A DNA stretch of 64,000 bases. Source: Sulfitobacter sp. OXR-159. Lineage in GTDB: Bacteria > Pseudomonadota > Alphaproteobacteria > Rhodobacterales > Rhodobacteraceae. A program made the translations under genes and the position numbers. Positions 34,975 through 43,369 of the stretch are shown piece by piece. Where the stretch lies: assembly GCF_034377145.1 (NCBI RefSeq), contig NZ_CP139707.1, forward strand, positions 2,554,501 to 2,618,500. Reading direction: 5' to 3'. A model generated the notes under the pieces. It did not search any database. It had not been told where the DNA came from and was given only the letters and a program-made list of their open reading frames with translations. The stretch's first letter is position 1. The number at the start of each line of letters is the position of its first letter.

Positions 34975-35736
34975 TTAATTCTTGGTCAGGGCGTTACAGG
35001 GGTCTTCGCGCTTGATGGGCGGGATCAGGTGTGTCTCGTCAAAAGGCATCTCTGTCTGTTTTTCGACAAAGCCGATGGCATGGGTCGTGACCTCGGGGGC
35101 CGCTTGCGCGATCAGCGCGGGAATGCCCCAATCGGTGCGCGCATGGCCGTTGCCGGTGATCACGGCCACGGGCGGGCCGTAGGTCTCAAGCGCCTTGAGC
35201 GCCGCGCGCGCGAATGTGGCGTCGCGGTAGCGTTGCACGGCGACCATGCCCCCCATCATGTCGCGCGGCATGGCCCGGCAATGAGCGGCGAACTGCACCT
35301 CGATGCGGGCCGCCTGCTGATCGTCGGGCAGCGGTTGATCAAGGCCAAAGCGCGCCGCTTCCGGCCCGAAAAGCGCGGCTGCGCCCTCAAGATACACACT
35401 GCGCACCGCCTCGCGGGGGGCGGCGGCACCGATGATCCGCGCCTCGCCCAAAGCATCGAAGATCGGCGCGTAGATGTCGAAATCCTGCCAACCGCTTGCC
35501 GCCCAAGCCTGCGCGATCTGGCTGCGATCGGCATCGGCTTTCGCCCCCTGCGCGGCGGTGAGCATCTCGAACACCACAGCAGTGGGGCGCAGCGTCGCCA
35601 GCGCGGCGGCCTGTTCGAGATGGGCATGGGGGTTGTCATGCACCTCCCCCAAAATCACGATCTCGGCGGGGATGTCGGCACCCGCGGGCAGCGCGAGCCA
35701 GAGCAGCAAGGCGGCGCTGCGGATCTTACCGCTCAC
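34975..35736 (-). CDS. ChaN family protein, haem/iron-related
   Basis: A 253-residue exported protein: signal peptide MSGKIRSAALLLWLALPAGA, no lipobox cysteine. The ChaN (PF04187) motif VILGEVHDNPHAHLEQA begins the mature domain, with VFEMLTAAQ, VAVQRYRDATFA and VAVITGNGHARTDWG later. ChaN of Campylobacter binds haem pairs on the outer membrane and is thought to help haem iron uptake. Start overlaps the end of the small membrane gene by four bases; the next gene starts 11 bases after its stop. Confidence 0.83.
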   Translation of the reverse strand: MSGKIRSAALLLWLALPAGADIPAEIVILGEVHDNPHAHLEQAAALATLRPTAVVFEMLTAAQGAKADADRSQIAQAWAASGWQDFDIYAPIFDALGEARIIGAAAPREAVRSVYLEGAAALFGPEAARFGLDQPLPDDQQAARIEVQFAAHCRAMPRDMMGGMVAVQRYRDATFARAALKALETYGPPVAVITGNGHARTDWGIPALIAQAAPEVTTHAIGFVEKQTEMPFDETHLIPPIKREDPCNALTKN

Positions 35737-35987
35737 GATTTGCGCTCATCCGTGTCGGTTTTCACTTCGGGATCGTTATAGTCGTTGGGGTCAAAATCGT
35801 CGGGGTCGAAGGGGTCTTCGTCTTCGGCGATGCCGCTGACATGGGTGGTGCCGCTTTCTTCATCGAAAACCAGCCCATAGTTCGCCTTGCCCTCGCTTTT
35901 GTAGCGCCGGAATTCGTGGATGCCTGCGTAGACAAAAACCAATGTGATCGGCAACAGAATCAAAAATGCGATAATCTGGGCGTCCAT
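35733..35987 (-). CDS. Small membrane protein with acidic tail, unknown
   Basis: An 84-residue protein: one N-terminal membrane helix (about 5-25, IIAFLILLPITLVFVYAGI), a basic stretch HEFRRYKSEGK, and an extremely acidic tail (EDEDPFDPDDFDPNDYNDPE). No family is recognised. The four-base overlap with the ChaN gene makes it the first gene of the iron-related block. The Asp/Glu tail might bind cations, which is speculation. Confidence 0.7.
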   Translation of the reverse strand: MDAQIIAFLILLPITLVFVYAGIHEFRRYKSEGKANYGLVFDEESGTTHVSGIAEDEDPFDPDDFDPNDYNDPEVKTDTDERKS

Positions 35988-36421
35988 AAACGCGCTCCTT
36001 TAGATGCTTGTCGGGGGCCTGTATCACCGAAGGGGGCGCGGCTAAGTGGCACTGCGCGACCGGTGATCCGGCCAAAGATAGTACGGTCCGCCGCGCGAGG
36101 CTGCGCGGTCTGACCCAATGCGGCCCTATCCGAACCGCCCTGTAAGAGAAAGCATTAATCCGGGGGCTTTGTTCCGCAAGCTCTATTCGGCTGGCCCTTG
36201 TTTTATTGAGGTTGGCTGGCCCTCGCGCCGCACATTCCCCAGCCTGCGCACTGCCCCGCGCGGGGGCAGCCGCGCCACCCAACCGCCTATAAAGCAAGCA
36301 CAAACGCCCACACCTGGGCAGCCGTTCCCGAAAAAGCCGCGCGTTACAAAAGCTTCGTCAAACTTAAACATTCGTGACATTCACCGCTGCGATAGCTCGC
36401 CCCGCAAACCCCGGGGGACCT
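35988..36421. other. Intergenic region upstream of phnC, no gene seen
   Basis: This 434-base region lies between divergent transcription units. Short open frames in it lack support. At 36354-36379, about 45-70 bases before phnC, are two related half-sites, TTCGTCA and TTCGTGACA, 17 bases apart. They faintly resemble phosphate-box repeats bound by PhoB, but match poorly. Pho control of a phn transport operon is expected from biology, not shown here. Confidence 0.4.
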
Positions 36422-37216
36422 ATGCTCGTCATTTCTGAACTGACCAAAACATTCGGCGCGAACACAGCGGTAGCCCGCGCCAACCTGCAGGTCGACAAAC
36501 CGCAGATGATCGGGATCATCGGCCGCTCCGGCGCGGGGAAATCCACGCTGCTGCGGATGTTAAACCGGCTGACCGATTCCTCTTCGGGGCAGATCCTGTT
36601 CCAAGGGCGCGATGTGACTGCTCTGCGCGGCGCCGCCCGGCGCGGCTGGCAGGCGGAATGCGCAATGATCTTTCAGCAGTTCAACCTCGTCCCACGGATG
36701 GATGTGGTGTCGAACGTGCTGCACGGCACGCTCAACCGCCGCTCGACGCTGAGCAGCATCTTCAACCTCTACCCCGATGCCGACATCACCCGCGCGATTG
36801 AGATCCTCGACCGTCTGGGCATCGCGCAGCATGCGCCGAAACGGGCCGAGGCGCTGTCGGGTGGCCAGCAGCAGCGCGTCGCCATTGCCCGCGCCCTGAT
36901 GCAGGACCCGCAGATCATCTTGGCCGATGAACCCATCGCCAGCCTCGACCCGATGAACGCGCAGGTGGTGATGCAATCGCTGCGCCGCATCCACGAGGAA
37001 GATGGCCGCATGGTCATCGCCAACCTTCACACGCTGGATACCGCGCGCCGCTACTGCGACCGCGTGGTGGGGATGCGCGACGGCAAGATCGTCTTTGACG
37101 GCACGCCCGAGCAGCTGACCACCAGCATGGCCCGCGAAATCTACGGCGCAGACAGCAGCTTTTCCGAAGCCGCCACCTCAACCGAGATCGAAACGCTGGA
37201 CAAGGTGCCCGCCTGA
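36422..37216 (+). CDS. phnC: Phosphonate ABC transporter ATP-binding protein
   Basis: ATPase of the PhnCDE phosphonate importer. The 264-residue protein has Walker A GRSGAGKS, signature [15 protein letters not shown], Walker [13 protein letters not shown] and switch His in [10 protein letters not shown], with the PhnC-typical MISRL-like [23 protein letters not shown] at 36422 ([12 protein letters not shown]) is the family start; the frame to 36374 adds no homologous residues. It is first in phnC-D-E1-E2. A small GCCC-CAAG-GGGC hairpin lies in the 45-base gap before phnD. Confidence 0.95.
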   Translation: MLVISELTKTFGANTAVARANLQVDKPQMIGIIGRSGAGKSTLLRMLNRLTDSSSGQILFQGRDVTALRGAARRGWQAECAMIFQQFNLVPRMDVVSNVLHGTLNRRSTLSSIFNLYPDADITRAIEILDRLGIAQHAPKRAEALSGGQQQRVAIARALMQDPQIILADEPIASLDPMNAQVVMQSLRRIHEEDGRMVIANLHTLDTARRYCDRVVGMRDGKIVFDGTPEQLTTSMAREIYGADSSFSEAATSTEIETLDKVPA

Positions 37217-37261
37217 CACGACCCGCCCCAAGGGGCATATTTTCAAACTGGAGACGACAAA

Positions 37262-38170
37262 ATGAAGAAGCTCATCGCCGCCGCACTGGCAACCACGGCC
37301 CTGACCGGCGCTGCACTGGCTCAATCCGCAGATGTTACCGAATTTCGCATCGGCATCCTCGGCGGGGAAAACGCGCAGGACCGGATGAACTCCTACGAAT
37401 GTCTGCGCGGCTACACCGAAGAGCGCCTTGGCGTTCCGGCCAAGCTCTTTGCCCCTGCCGACTATAACGGCGTGATCCAAGGTCTGCTGGGCGGCACGCT
37501 CGACATGGCGTGGCTGGGTGCCTCGGCCTATGCCGCCGTTCACCTGCAAGACCCCGAAGCGGTTGAGCCGGTGCTGGTCAAGATCAACCTCGATGGCTCC
37601 TACGGCTACCACTCCATCGGCTTCGCGCGCAAAGATGCGGGCATCAACACGCTAGAAGACATGCAGGGCAAGGTCTTTGGCTTTGGCGATCCGAACTCCA
37701 CCTCTGGCTACCTGATCCCTTCCATCGAAATCCCCCAGACGACCGGTGCCACCATGGAATCTGGTGACTACTTCGGCGAAGTGAAATTTACCGGCGGGCA
37801 TGAGCAGACCATCGTCGCGGTCAACAACGGTGACGTGGCGGGCGGCGTGACATGGGCCGACGGTCAGGGCAATTGGGAAGACGGCTACAACTCCGGCGCG
37901 CTGCGCAAAGCCGTGGATGCGGGCCTGATCGACATGAACGATCTGGTGGAAATCTGGCGCTCCAAGCCGATCCCCGAAGGCCCGGTCGTGCTGCGCAAAG
38001 ACCTGCCCGAAGAGGTCAAAACGACCATGACCCAACTGGTGGATGAGCTGCACGAGATGGACGCCGACTGCGCCTATGGCGTGGCCGCGGGCGAAAGCCT
38101 CGGCTTCGATCCGATTGCCCATGACGCCTATGTCTCGATCGTCGAAGCGCGCAAGGCGAAATCCAACTGA
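37262..38170 (+). CDS. phnD: Phosphonate-binding periplasmic protein
   Basis: Substrate-binding protein of the phosphonate importer. The 302-residue protein has a signal peptide (MKKLIAAALATTALTGAALA, cleavage before QSAD) and the PhnD core: EFRIGILGGENAQDRM, the ligand region MAWLGASAYAAVHLQ, VFGFGDPNSTSGYLIPS and GHEQTIVAVNNGDV. A strong stem-loop (38195-38223) follows its stop and probably protects its mRNA relative to the permease genes. An ACTGGAGACG ribosome-binding sequence precedes ATG. Confidence 0.95.
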   Translation: MKKLIAAALATTALTGAALAQSADVTEFRIGILGGENAQDRMNSYECLRGYTEERLGVPAKLFAPADYNGVIQGLLGGTLDMAWLGASAYAAVHLQDPEAVEPVLVKINLDGSYGYHSIGFARKDAGINTLEDMQGKVFGFGDPNSTSGYLIPSIEIPQTTGATMESGDYFGEVKFTGGHEQTIVAVNNGDVAGGVTWADGQGNWEDGYNSGALRKAVDAGLIDMNDLVEIWRSKPIPEGPVVLRKDLPEEVKTTMTQLVDELHEMDADCAYGVAAGESLGFDPIAHDAYVSIVEARKAKSN

Positions 38171-38194
38171 TCCTAAGGGACAAAAGACATCTGG

Positions 38195-38223
38195 CAGGTC
38201 CCGGCAACGATTGTCGGGGCCTG
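38195..38223 (+). promoter_or_regulatory. Stem-loop between phnD and phnE1
   Basis: A 13-pair stem with two G-U pairs (CAGGTCCCGGCAA with TTGTCGGGGCCTG) closes a three-base loop. It sits 24 bases after the phnD stop and 20 bases before the phnE1 start, with no T-tract. It fits an mRNA-stabilising or partial-terminator structure that raises binding-protein expression. Confidence 0.7.
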
Positions 38224-38243
38224 TCGTCATAGGGGGACGACAG

Positions 38244-39122
38244 ATGCACCAGACCACTACCGCGCCTGATATCACGGCGGATTACCTTGCCCATACCCGA
38301 CAAAAGCGGGTGATGAATATGATCTTGCTGGTCGTTTTCGTGGCCCTGCTGATCGGCGGTTTCGGCACCGCCAATGCCCGCAACGCTGGCGGGTTCTGGA
38401 ACGGGCTGCCCAATGTCTTTGACTTCCCCGCCGATGTGCTGAGCGAGGCATGGGAGCGCATTCATCTGCTGCCCGGCTATTTCGTCAAATACCTCCCCTC
38501 TCTGATTGAGACCGTGAACATCGCCGGGGCTGCCACGCTAATCGGTGCGCTCTTTGCCTTCTTCGCCGCCCTGCTGGCCACCCGTGGCCTTGCCCCCGCC
38601 CCATGGCTCGTCGGCCCCCTGCGCCGTTTGTTGGACGTGCTGCGCGCTGTGCCTGAAATTGTCGTCGCCCTTGTGCTGATCTTCCTGCTCGGCGGTGGCC
38701 CGGTGCCTGCGATGATCGCCATCGCGCTGCATACCGTGGGCGCGCTTGGCAAACTTTTTTCCGAGGTGAACGAGAACGCCTCCCTCAAACCCGTCGACGG
38801 CCTTGCCTCTGTCGGGGCGGGCTGGCTGCAACGCATGGTGCTGGGCGTCGTGCCACAGGTCGCGCCCAACTACCTCTCCTACACGCTGCTGCGGTTCGAG
38901 GTGAACATCCGCGCCTCGGCCATCCTCGGCTTCGTCGGCGCAGGCGGCATCGGCTATGACCTGCGCAACACGATGTCTTGGGGCCAAGGCAAATTCGACG
39001 AGGCAGCCGCGATCTTTCTGCTGCTCTTCGGCACCATCATCATCGTTGACCAAGTCTCAAGCCATTTCCGCGACCGGCTGACCCATGGCCGCGCCTATAA
39101 GGACAAGGGAGCCATCCTTTGA
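38244..39122 (+). CDS. phnE1: Phosphonate ABC transporter permease
   Basis: The first PhnE-type permease, 292 residues, with about six membrane helices and the transport-permease domain in the second half. The EAA-like loop region is around ALHTVGALGKLFSEVNENAS with GLASVGAGWLQRM, and the ending ILGFVGAGGIGYDLRNTMSW is typical of PhnE. ATG at 38244 is chosen; upstream in-frame residues are phnD antiframe. It overlaps phnE2 by four bases, so the pair probably forms a heterodimeric channel. Confidence 0.93.
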   Translation: MHQTTTAPDITADYLAHTRQKRVMNMILLVVFVALLIGGFGTANARNAGGFWNGLPNVFDFPADVLSEAWERIHLLPGYFVKYLPSLIETVNIAGAATLIGALFAFFAALLATRGLAPAPWLVGPLRRLLDVLRAVPEIVVALVLIFLLGGGPVPAMIAIALHTVGALGKLFSEVNENASLKPVDGLASVGAGWLQRMVLGVVPQVAPNYLSYTLLRFEVNIRASAILGFVGAGGIGYDLRNTMSWGQGKFDEAAAIFLLLFGTIIIVDQVSSHFRDRLTHGRAYKDKGAIL

Positions 39123-40423
39123 CTGACCTTACCGCTTCCACCCTCCCCGCTCAGCAGACCGCCAGCCGCAGCTTCCGCCGCAAGCGGATGGCAAGCCTCG
39201 CCGCGCCGGTGCTGATCCTTGCCTACCTCGCTTACGTCTTCTTCGCCTTTGACGTGGCGGGGCTGGGCGATCGCATCAACGTGTCGAACATGAAGACACT
39301 GGTCGCCGACAGTTACAGCTACAAGACCCATGTCGCCCGCGACAACCGCAATGGCGAGATGGAGATCGCCATCGAAGGCGAACGCAAGGGCCGCTACGCC
39401 CCCGGCACCGCCCCCTATTGGGTCACCTTAGGCGAGACTTCTATCGTCGAGCTGGGCAACGGCCATACCGTCGAACTGGGGCCGGAAGTGCGCTATGACG
39501 TGCCGGGCTACGGGCTGATCACCGCCACACCGGGCCGCAGCGGCGTCAACGCAACCCTGCCCGACGGCCCCCTGCCTGACTGGATCAACGCCTCGAAAAA
39601 CCGCCTTGCCATAACCACGGAGGCAGGCCGCCTGACGATCACCCGCAACCGGGCCGAGGTTTTCCGCTATTTCAATGGGTGGGAGCTGTTCTTCTTCACG
39701 CTCGACAGCTCCTATCACGGCATGTCCCCGCTAGAGCTGCTGCGCAGTGGTGAATACGGCGCGATCTGGCAGGATTTTTGGACCAACAAAATGTGGCGTC
39801 ATGGCGATGTGGCATGGGCGCTGGTCGAGACGGTCCTGATGGCCTTTCTCGGCACCTTTGGCGCGGCGATGATCGCCCTGCCGTTGGGCTTTCTGGCCGC
39901 CAAGAACTTCTCGCCCCTGGGCGGTCTGCGCTTCGCGGCACGGCGGCTCTTCGACTTCCTGCGCGGGGTCGACGGGCTGATCTGGACCATCGTTCTCTCC
40001 CGTGCCTTTGGCCCCGGCCCGCTGACCGGGTCGCTGGCGATCCTGCTGACAGACACCGGCACCTTCGGCAAAATCTTCTCAGAAGCGCTGGAGAATGTGG
40101 ACGACAAGCAGATCGAGGGCATCGCCTCCACCGGGGCAGCACCTGTGCAACGCTACCGCTTTGGCGTCATCCCCCAGATCACCCCGGTCCTGCTCAGCCA
40201 AGTGCTCTACTATCTGGAGTCCAACACCCGCTCTGCCACCATCATCGGCGCGATCACCGGCGGCGGCATCGGCCTTTTGTTGACCCAAGCGATCATCACC
40301 CAAAAGGATTGGGAGGAAGTGAGCTATTACATCGTACTGATCATCCTGATGGTCGTGGCGATGGACAGCTTCTCGGGCTGGCTGCGCCGCAAGCTGATCG
40401 CGGGCAATGAGGCGGGCCACTAA
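39119..40423 (+). CDS. phnE2: Phosphonate ABC transporter permease, long form
   Basis: A second PhnE permease of 434 residues. After a first helix (about 22-42) comes a roughly 160-residue hydrophilic, probably periplasmic insertion (about 45-205), then the five-helix permease domain with FGKIFSEALENVDDKQIEG and a IIGAITGGGIGLLLTQ ending. Long and short PhnE in tandem are usual in Rhodobacterales. The start is TTG at 39119, in the phnE1 stop region, with AAGGGAG upstream. It is convergent with phnF, nine bases away. Confidence 0.92.
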   Translation: MTDLTASTLPAQQTASRSFRRKRMASLAAPVLILAYLAYVFFAFDVAGLGDRINVSNMKTLVADSYSYKTHVARDNRNGEMEIAIEGERKGRYAPGTAPYWVTLGETSIVELGNGHTVELGPEVRYDVPGYGLITATPGRSGVNATLPDGPLPDWINASKNRLAITTEAGRLTITRNRAEVFRYFNGWELFFFTLDSSYHGMSPLELLRSGEYGAIWQDFWTNKMWRHGDVAWALVETVLMAFLGTFGAAMIALPLGFLAAKNFSPLGGLRFAARRLFDFLRGVDGLIWTIVLSRAFGPGPLTGSLAILLTDTGTFGKIFSEALENVDDKQIEGIASTGAAPVQRYRFGVIPQITPVLLSQVLYYLESNTRSATIIGAITGGGIGLLLTQAIITQKDWEEVSYYIVLIILMVVAMDSFSGWLRRKLIAGNEAGH

Positions 40424-40432
40424 GGCCGCGGA

Positions 40433-41146
40433 TCAATCGCCGGGGTTCAGCGTCAGCGTCACGCGGTCCCCGGCGAACCATGTCACCCCATATTCCACCG
40501 GCACACCCTCCGGGTCCACGTTGATCCCGGCAGACCGCAAGATCGGCGCGCCTTCGGTCAGCCGCAAATGCAGCGCCTGCGTGGCATTGGCCAGTTTCGC
40601 CGTCAGCCGGGTCGAGGCGCGGGTGTAATCTGCCACCCCGCCCTGCGCCAAGGCCGAGGTGACCGAGCGGCTGGTCTCAAGCGCTTTTAACAGATCAGGG
40701 AACCGCGCGGCAGGAAACAGGCTGCGGAAAATCGCGATGGGCTGGTCATCGGCCAGCGACAGCCCCTCATAGACATGCACGAGCGCCTCACCCTCCAGCC
40801 CAAGCTGCTCGGCCTCATGGGCCGAAGCCGCGCGGGTCTCCAGCATCAAAATCTGCTTGGCCGGCACCCGCCCCGCCGCCGCGAGGTTCTGGTGAAACCG
40901 CACCCTCTTGCCGATGGGGTAATCCGTGGGCCGCTGCGCCACGAAGACCCCCGCTCCGCGACGGCTATAGGTCAGCCCGCTCTCGTTCATGTCGCTGATC
41001 GCCCGGCGCACCGTGTGACGGTTGACCCCAAACCGCGCCGCCAATTGCGCCTCGGTCGGGAGCCGATCGCCGGGGGCGTATTTCCCCGTGGCGATGTCAT
41101 GGGTCAGCGTGGCGGTGATGGTTTTCCAGATCGCAGTTCGGGCCAT
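40433..41146 (-). CDS. phnF: Phosphonate metabolism transcriptional regulator PhnF, GntR family
   Basis: A 237-residue GntR/HutC-type repressor. The winged helix (about 5-72) has RLPTEAQLAARFGVNRHTVRRAI; the C-terminal UTRA domain (about 90-235) binds the effector. PhnF controls phn genes, and this one lies between the importer and the C-P lyase operon, divergent from phnG across a cluster of TTGTCTA-type operators at 41203-41247. Presence of both the regulator and matching palindromes makes the assignment firm. Confidence 0.93.
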   Translation of the reverse strand: MARTAIWKTITATLTHDIATGKYAPGDRLPTEAQLAARFGVNRHTVRRAISDMNESGLTYSRRGAGVFVAQRPTDYPIGKRVRFHQNLAAAGRVPAKQILMLETRAASAHEAEQLGLEGEALVHVYEGLSLADDQPIAIFRSLFPAARFPDLLKALETSRSVTSALAQGGVADYTRASTRLTAKLANATQALHLRLTEGAPILRSAGINVDPEGVPVEYGVTWFAGDRVTLTLNPGD

Positions 41147-41202
41147 GTCGCAGAAGTTTCACATATCCAAGCTTGCGCCAGCGGGAGGCCAGCGGCTAAT
41201 AC

Positions 41203-41247
41203 TTGTCTAGTTGTATAGTAAATTAGACAAATGCACAAGGTGTCTAG
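41203..41247. promoter_or_regulatory. PhnF operator cluster between phnF and phnG
   Basis: The stretch holds TTGTCTAG (41203-41210), directly followed by a 20-bp imperfect palindrome TTGTATAGTAAATTAGACAA (41211-41230), and a further GTGTCTAG touching the phnG start codon (41240-41247). All share the TTGT-x-TA half-site. They lie 57-100 bases upstream of phnF and 1-45 upstream of phnG, so a bound dimer could block both promoters. Confidence 0.65.
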
Positions 41248-41706
41248 ATGACGGTTGAAATCAAAGAAAAGACCCGCGATCGGCAGGCTCGGATGGGCCT
41301 GCTCGCGCGGGCCGAGGCCGCTGATCTGGCCCGGCTCTGGGCGCGCTACGGCGCGGTTCCAGCCCATGACCTCCTCCGCGCGCCAGAGATCGGCGGCGTC
41401 ATGCTGCGGGGCCGGATGGGCGCTCTGGGCGATGCCTTTAACATGGGCGAAATGTCGGTCACGCGCTGTTCGGTGCGGCTTGCGGATGGGCCTGACGGCC
41501 ACGCCTATATCCAAGGCCGCAGCCGCGACAAGGCGCTGCAAGCCGCCCTCGTTGATGCCCTGATGCAAAGTGATGCCGCCGATGAGGTCCGCAGCAAACT
41601 GCTCGACCCACTGGCCGAGGTCGAGAGCCAACGCCGCGCCAGCCGCGCTGCCAAGGCCGCCGCCACAAAGGTCGATTTTTTCACCATGGTCAGAGGAGAA
41701 GACTGA
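41248..41706 (+). CDS. phnG: C-P lyase subunit PhnG
   Basis: Subunit of the PhnGHIJ carbon-phosphorus lyase core complex. The 152-residue protein has the PhnG signatures RQARMGLLARAEAADLARLW and RGRMGALGDAFNMGEMSVTRC. A short AAGG precedes ATG, and a probable operator half-site ends exactly at it. First gene of phnGHIJKLN; its stop overlaps the phnH start by one base. Confidence 0.95.
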   Translation: MTVEIKEKTRDRQARMGLLARAEAADLARLWARYGAVPAHDLLRAPEIGGVMLRGRMGALGDAFNMGEMSVTRCSVRLADGPDGHAYIQGRSRDKALQAALVDALMQSDAADEVRSKLLDPLAEVESQRRASRAAKAAATKVDFFTMVRGED

Positions 41707-42266
41707 TGCAGACCCTATCGCTGACTGGCGGGTTTCGCGACGCGCCCAAAGACGCCGCTTTCGCCTTTCGCGCGGTGATGAACGCCATGGCCAAACCGGG
41801 TGAGATCAATCGCGTGACCGGGGCCGAACCGCCTGCGGGCCTCTCCATCGCCGCCGGGGTCGTCCTGCTGACACTCTGCGACCCCGAAACGCCGCTCTAC
41901 CTCGCCCCCGGCTTTGACCGGCCCGAAGTGCGCGACTGGATCACCTTCCACACCGGCGCGCCCTTCGCCCCGGCCAATGCGGCGCACTTCGCCTTAGGCG
42001 CTTGGGACGACCTGCCGCGCGGCGACTTCCCCCTCGGGACCGCCGCCTACCCCGACCGCTCTGCCACGCTGATCGTCGAGGTGGATGATCTGCGCAGCGA
42101 TGGCGCGACCCTCTCCGGCCCCGGCATCAAGGATAGTGCTGCGCTGTCGCTGCCCGACCGCATGGCCTTCCAACAAAACGCGGCGCTCTTCCCGCGTGGA
42201 TTGGATTTCATTTTCACCTGCGGCGACCGTCTGGCGGCGCTGCCCCGAAGCACAAAGGTGTCCTGA
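41706..42266 (+). CDS. phnH: C-P lyase subunit PhnH
   Basis: The 186-residue PhnH subunit forms a homodimer in the centre of the C-P lyase core. Family signatures visible are GGFRDAPKDAAFAFRAVMNAM, cited in part as FAFRAVMNAMAKPG, then FHTGAPFAPANAAHFALG and FPRGLDFIFTCGDRLAALPR. Start and stop overlap phnG and phnI by one base, indicating tight coupling and stoichiometric translation. Confidence 0.95.
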   Translation: MQTLSLTGGFRDAPKDAAFAFRAVMNAMAKPGEINRVTGAEPPAGLSIAAGVVLLTLCDPETPLYLAPGFDRPEVRDWITFHTGAPFAPANAAHFALGAWDDLPRGDFPLGTAAYPDRSATLIVEVDDLRSDGATLSGPGIKDSAALSLPDRMAFQQNAALFPRGLDFIFTCGDRLAALPRSTKVS

Positions 42267-43369
42267 TGTATGTAGCGGTAAAAGGCGGCGAGCGGGCGAT
42301 TGACAACGCCCACGCATGGCTTGCCGAAGAGCGGCGCGGCGACGCAAGCGTGCCGGAACTGAGCGTTGCGCAAATTCGCGAACAGATGATGCTGGCGGTG
42401 AACCGGGTGATGGCCGAAGGCTCGCTCTATGATCCCGACCTCGCCGCGCTGGCGATCAAACAGGCGCGGGGCGATCTGATCGAAGCGGTGTTTCTGATCC
42501 GCGCCTATCGCACCACCCTGCCGCGTTTCGGGGCCTCGCGCCCGATGGACACCGGCACCATGGCCTGCGACCGCCGCGTCTCGGCCACCTTCAAGGATGC
42601 GCCGGGCGGGCAGGTCTTGGGGCCGACCTTCGACTACACGCACCGGCTGCTGGATTTCAAGCTGGCCGCCGATGGTGAGGTGCCGTCCGCGCCCGAGGTG
42701 GCCGATGCCGAGCTGCCTAAAGACACGCCGCACATCATGGAATTCCTCGACCGCGAAGGGCTGATGCAGCGCGACACGGACAGTCAGACTCCGCCGCGCG
42801 ATCTAACCCGCGAGCCGCTGGAACTGCCCGCCACCCGCGACTTACGCCTGCAAGCGCTGACCCGCGGCGACGAGGGCTTTGTCCTCGGCATGGCCTATTC
42901 CACGCAGCGCGGCTATGCGCGCAACCACGCCTTCGTCGCGGAACTGCGCATTGGCAAAGTGGCGGTGGAAATGGACATTCCCGAACTGGGTTTTGCCATT
43001 GAGATCGGCGAGGTCGAGCTCACCGAATGCGAGACGGTGAACCAATTTGCGGGCTCCAAGACCGAGCCGCCGCAGTTCACTCGTGGCTATGGGCTGGTCT
43101 TCGGCATGTCCGAGCGCAAGGCGATTTCCATGGCGCTGGTGGACCGGGCATTGCGTTGGGAGGAGTTGGGCGAAGACAACCTCGGCGCGCCTGCGCAGGA
43201 TGCGGAATTCGTGCTCTATCACGCCGACAACATCCAAGCGACGGGGTTCTTGGAGCATATCAAGCTGCCCCATTACGTCGATTTCCAATCCGAACTCGAA
43301 CTGATCCGCAAACTGCGCCGCGAGGCGACAGCCGCGGCCCAAGACGCGCCCCGGGAGGCCGCAGAATGA
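42266..43369 (+). CDS. phnI: C-P lyase subunit PhnI
   Basis: PhnI is the nucleosidase subunit that, in the core complex, transfers phosphonate onto the ribose of ATP in place of adenine. The 367-residue length is typical, and signatures are MYVAVKGGERAIDNAHAWL, RGDASVPELSVAQIREQMMLAVN (in part) and FTRGYGLVFGMSERKAISMALVD. It overlaps phnH by one base and phnJ by four. Confidence 0.96.
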   Translation: MYVAVKGGERAIDNAHAWLAEERRGDASVPELSVAQIREQMMLAVNRVMAEGSLYDPDLAALAIKQARGDLIEAVFLIRAYRTTLPRFGASRPMDTGTMACDRRVSATFKDAPGGQVLGPTFDYTHRLLDFKLAADGEVPSAPEVADAELPKDTPHIMEFLDREGLMQRDTDSQTPPRDLTREPLELPATRDLRLQALTRGDEGFVLGMAYSTQRGYARNHAFVAELRIGKVAVEMDIPELGFAIEIGEVELTECETVNQFAGSKTEPPQFTRGYGLVFGMSERKAISMALVDRALRWEELGEDNLGAPAQDAEFVLYHADNIQATGFLEHIKLPHYVDFQSELELIRKLRREATAAAQDAPREAAE

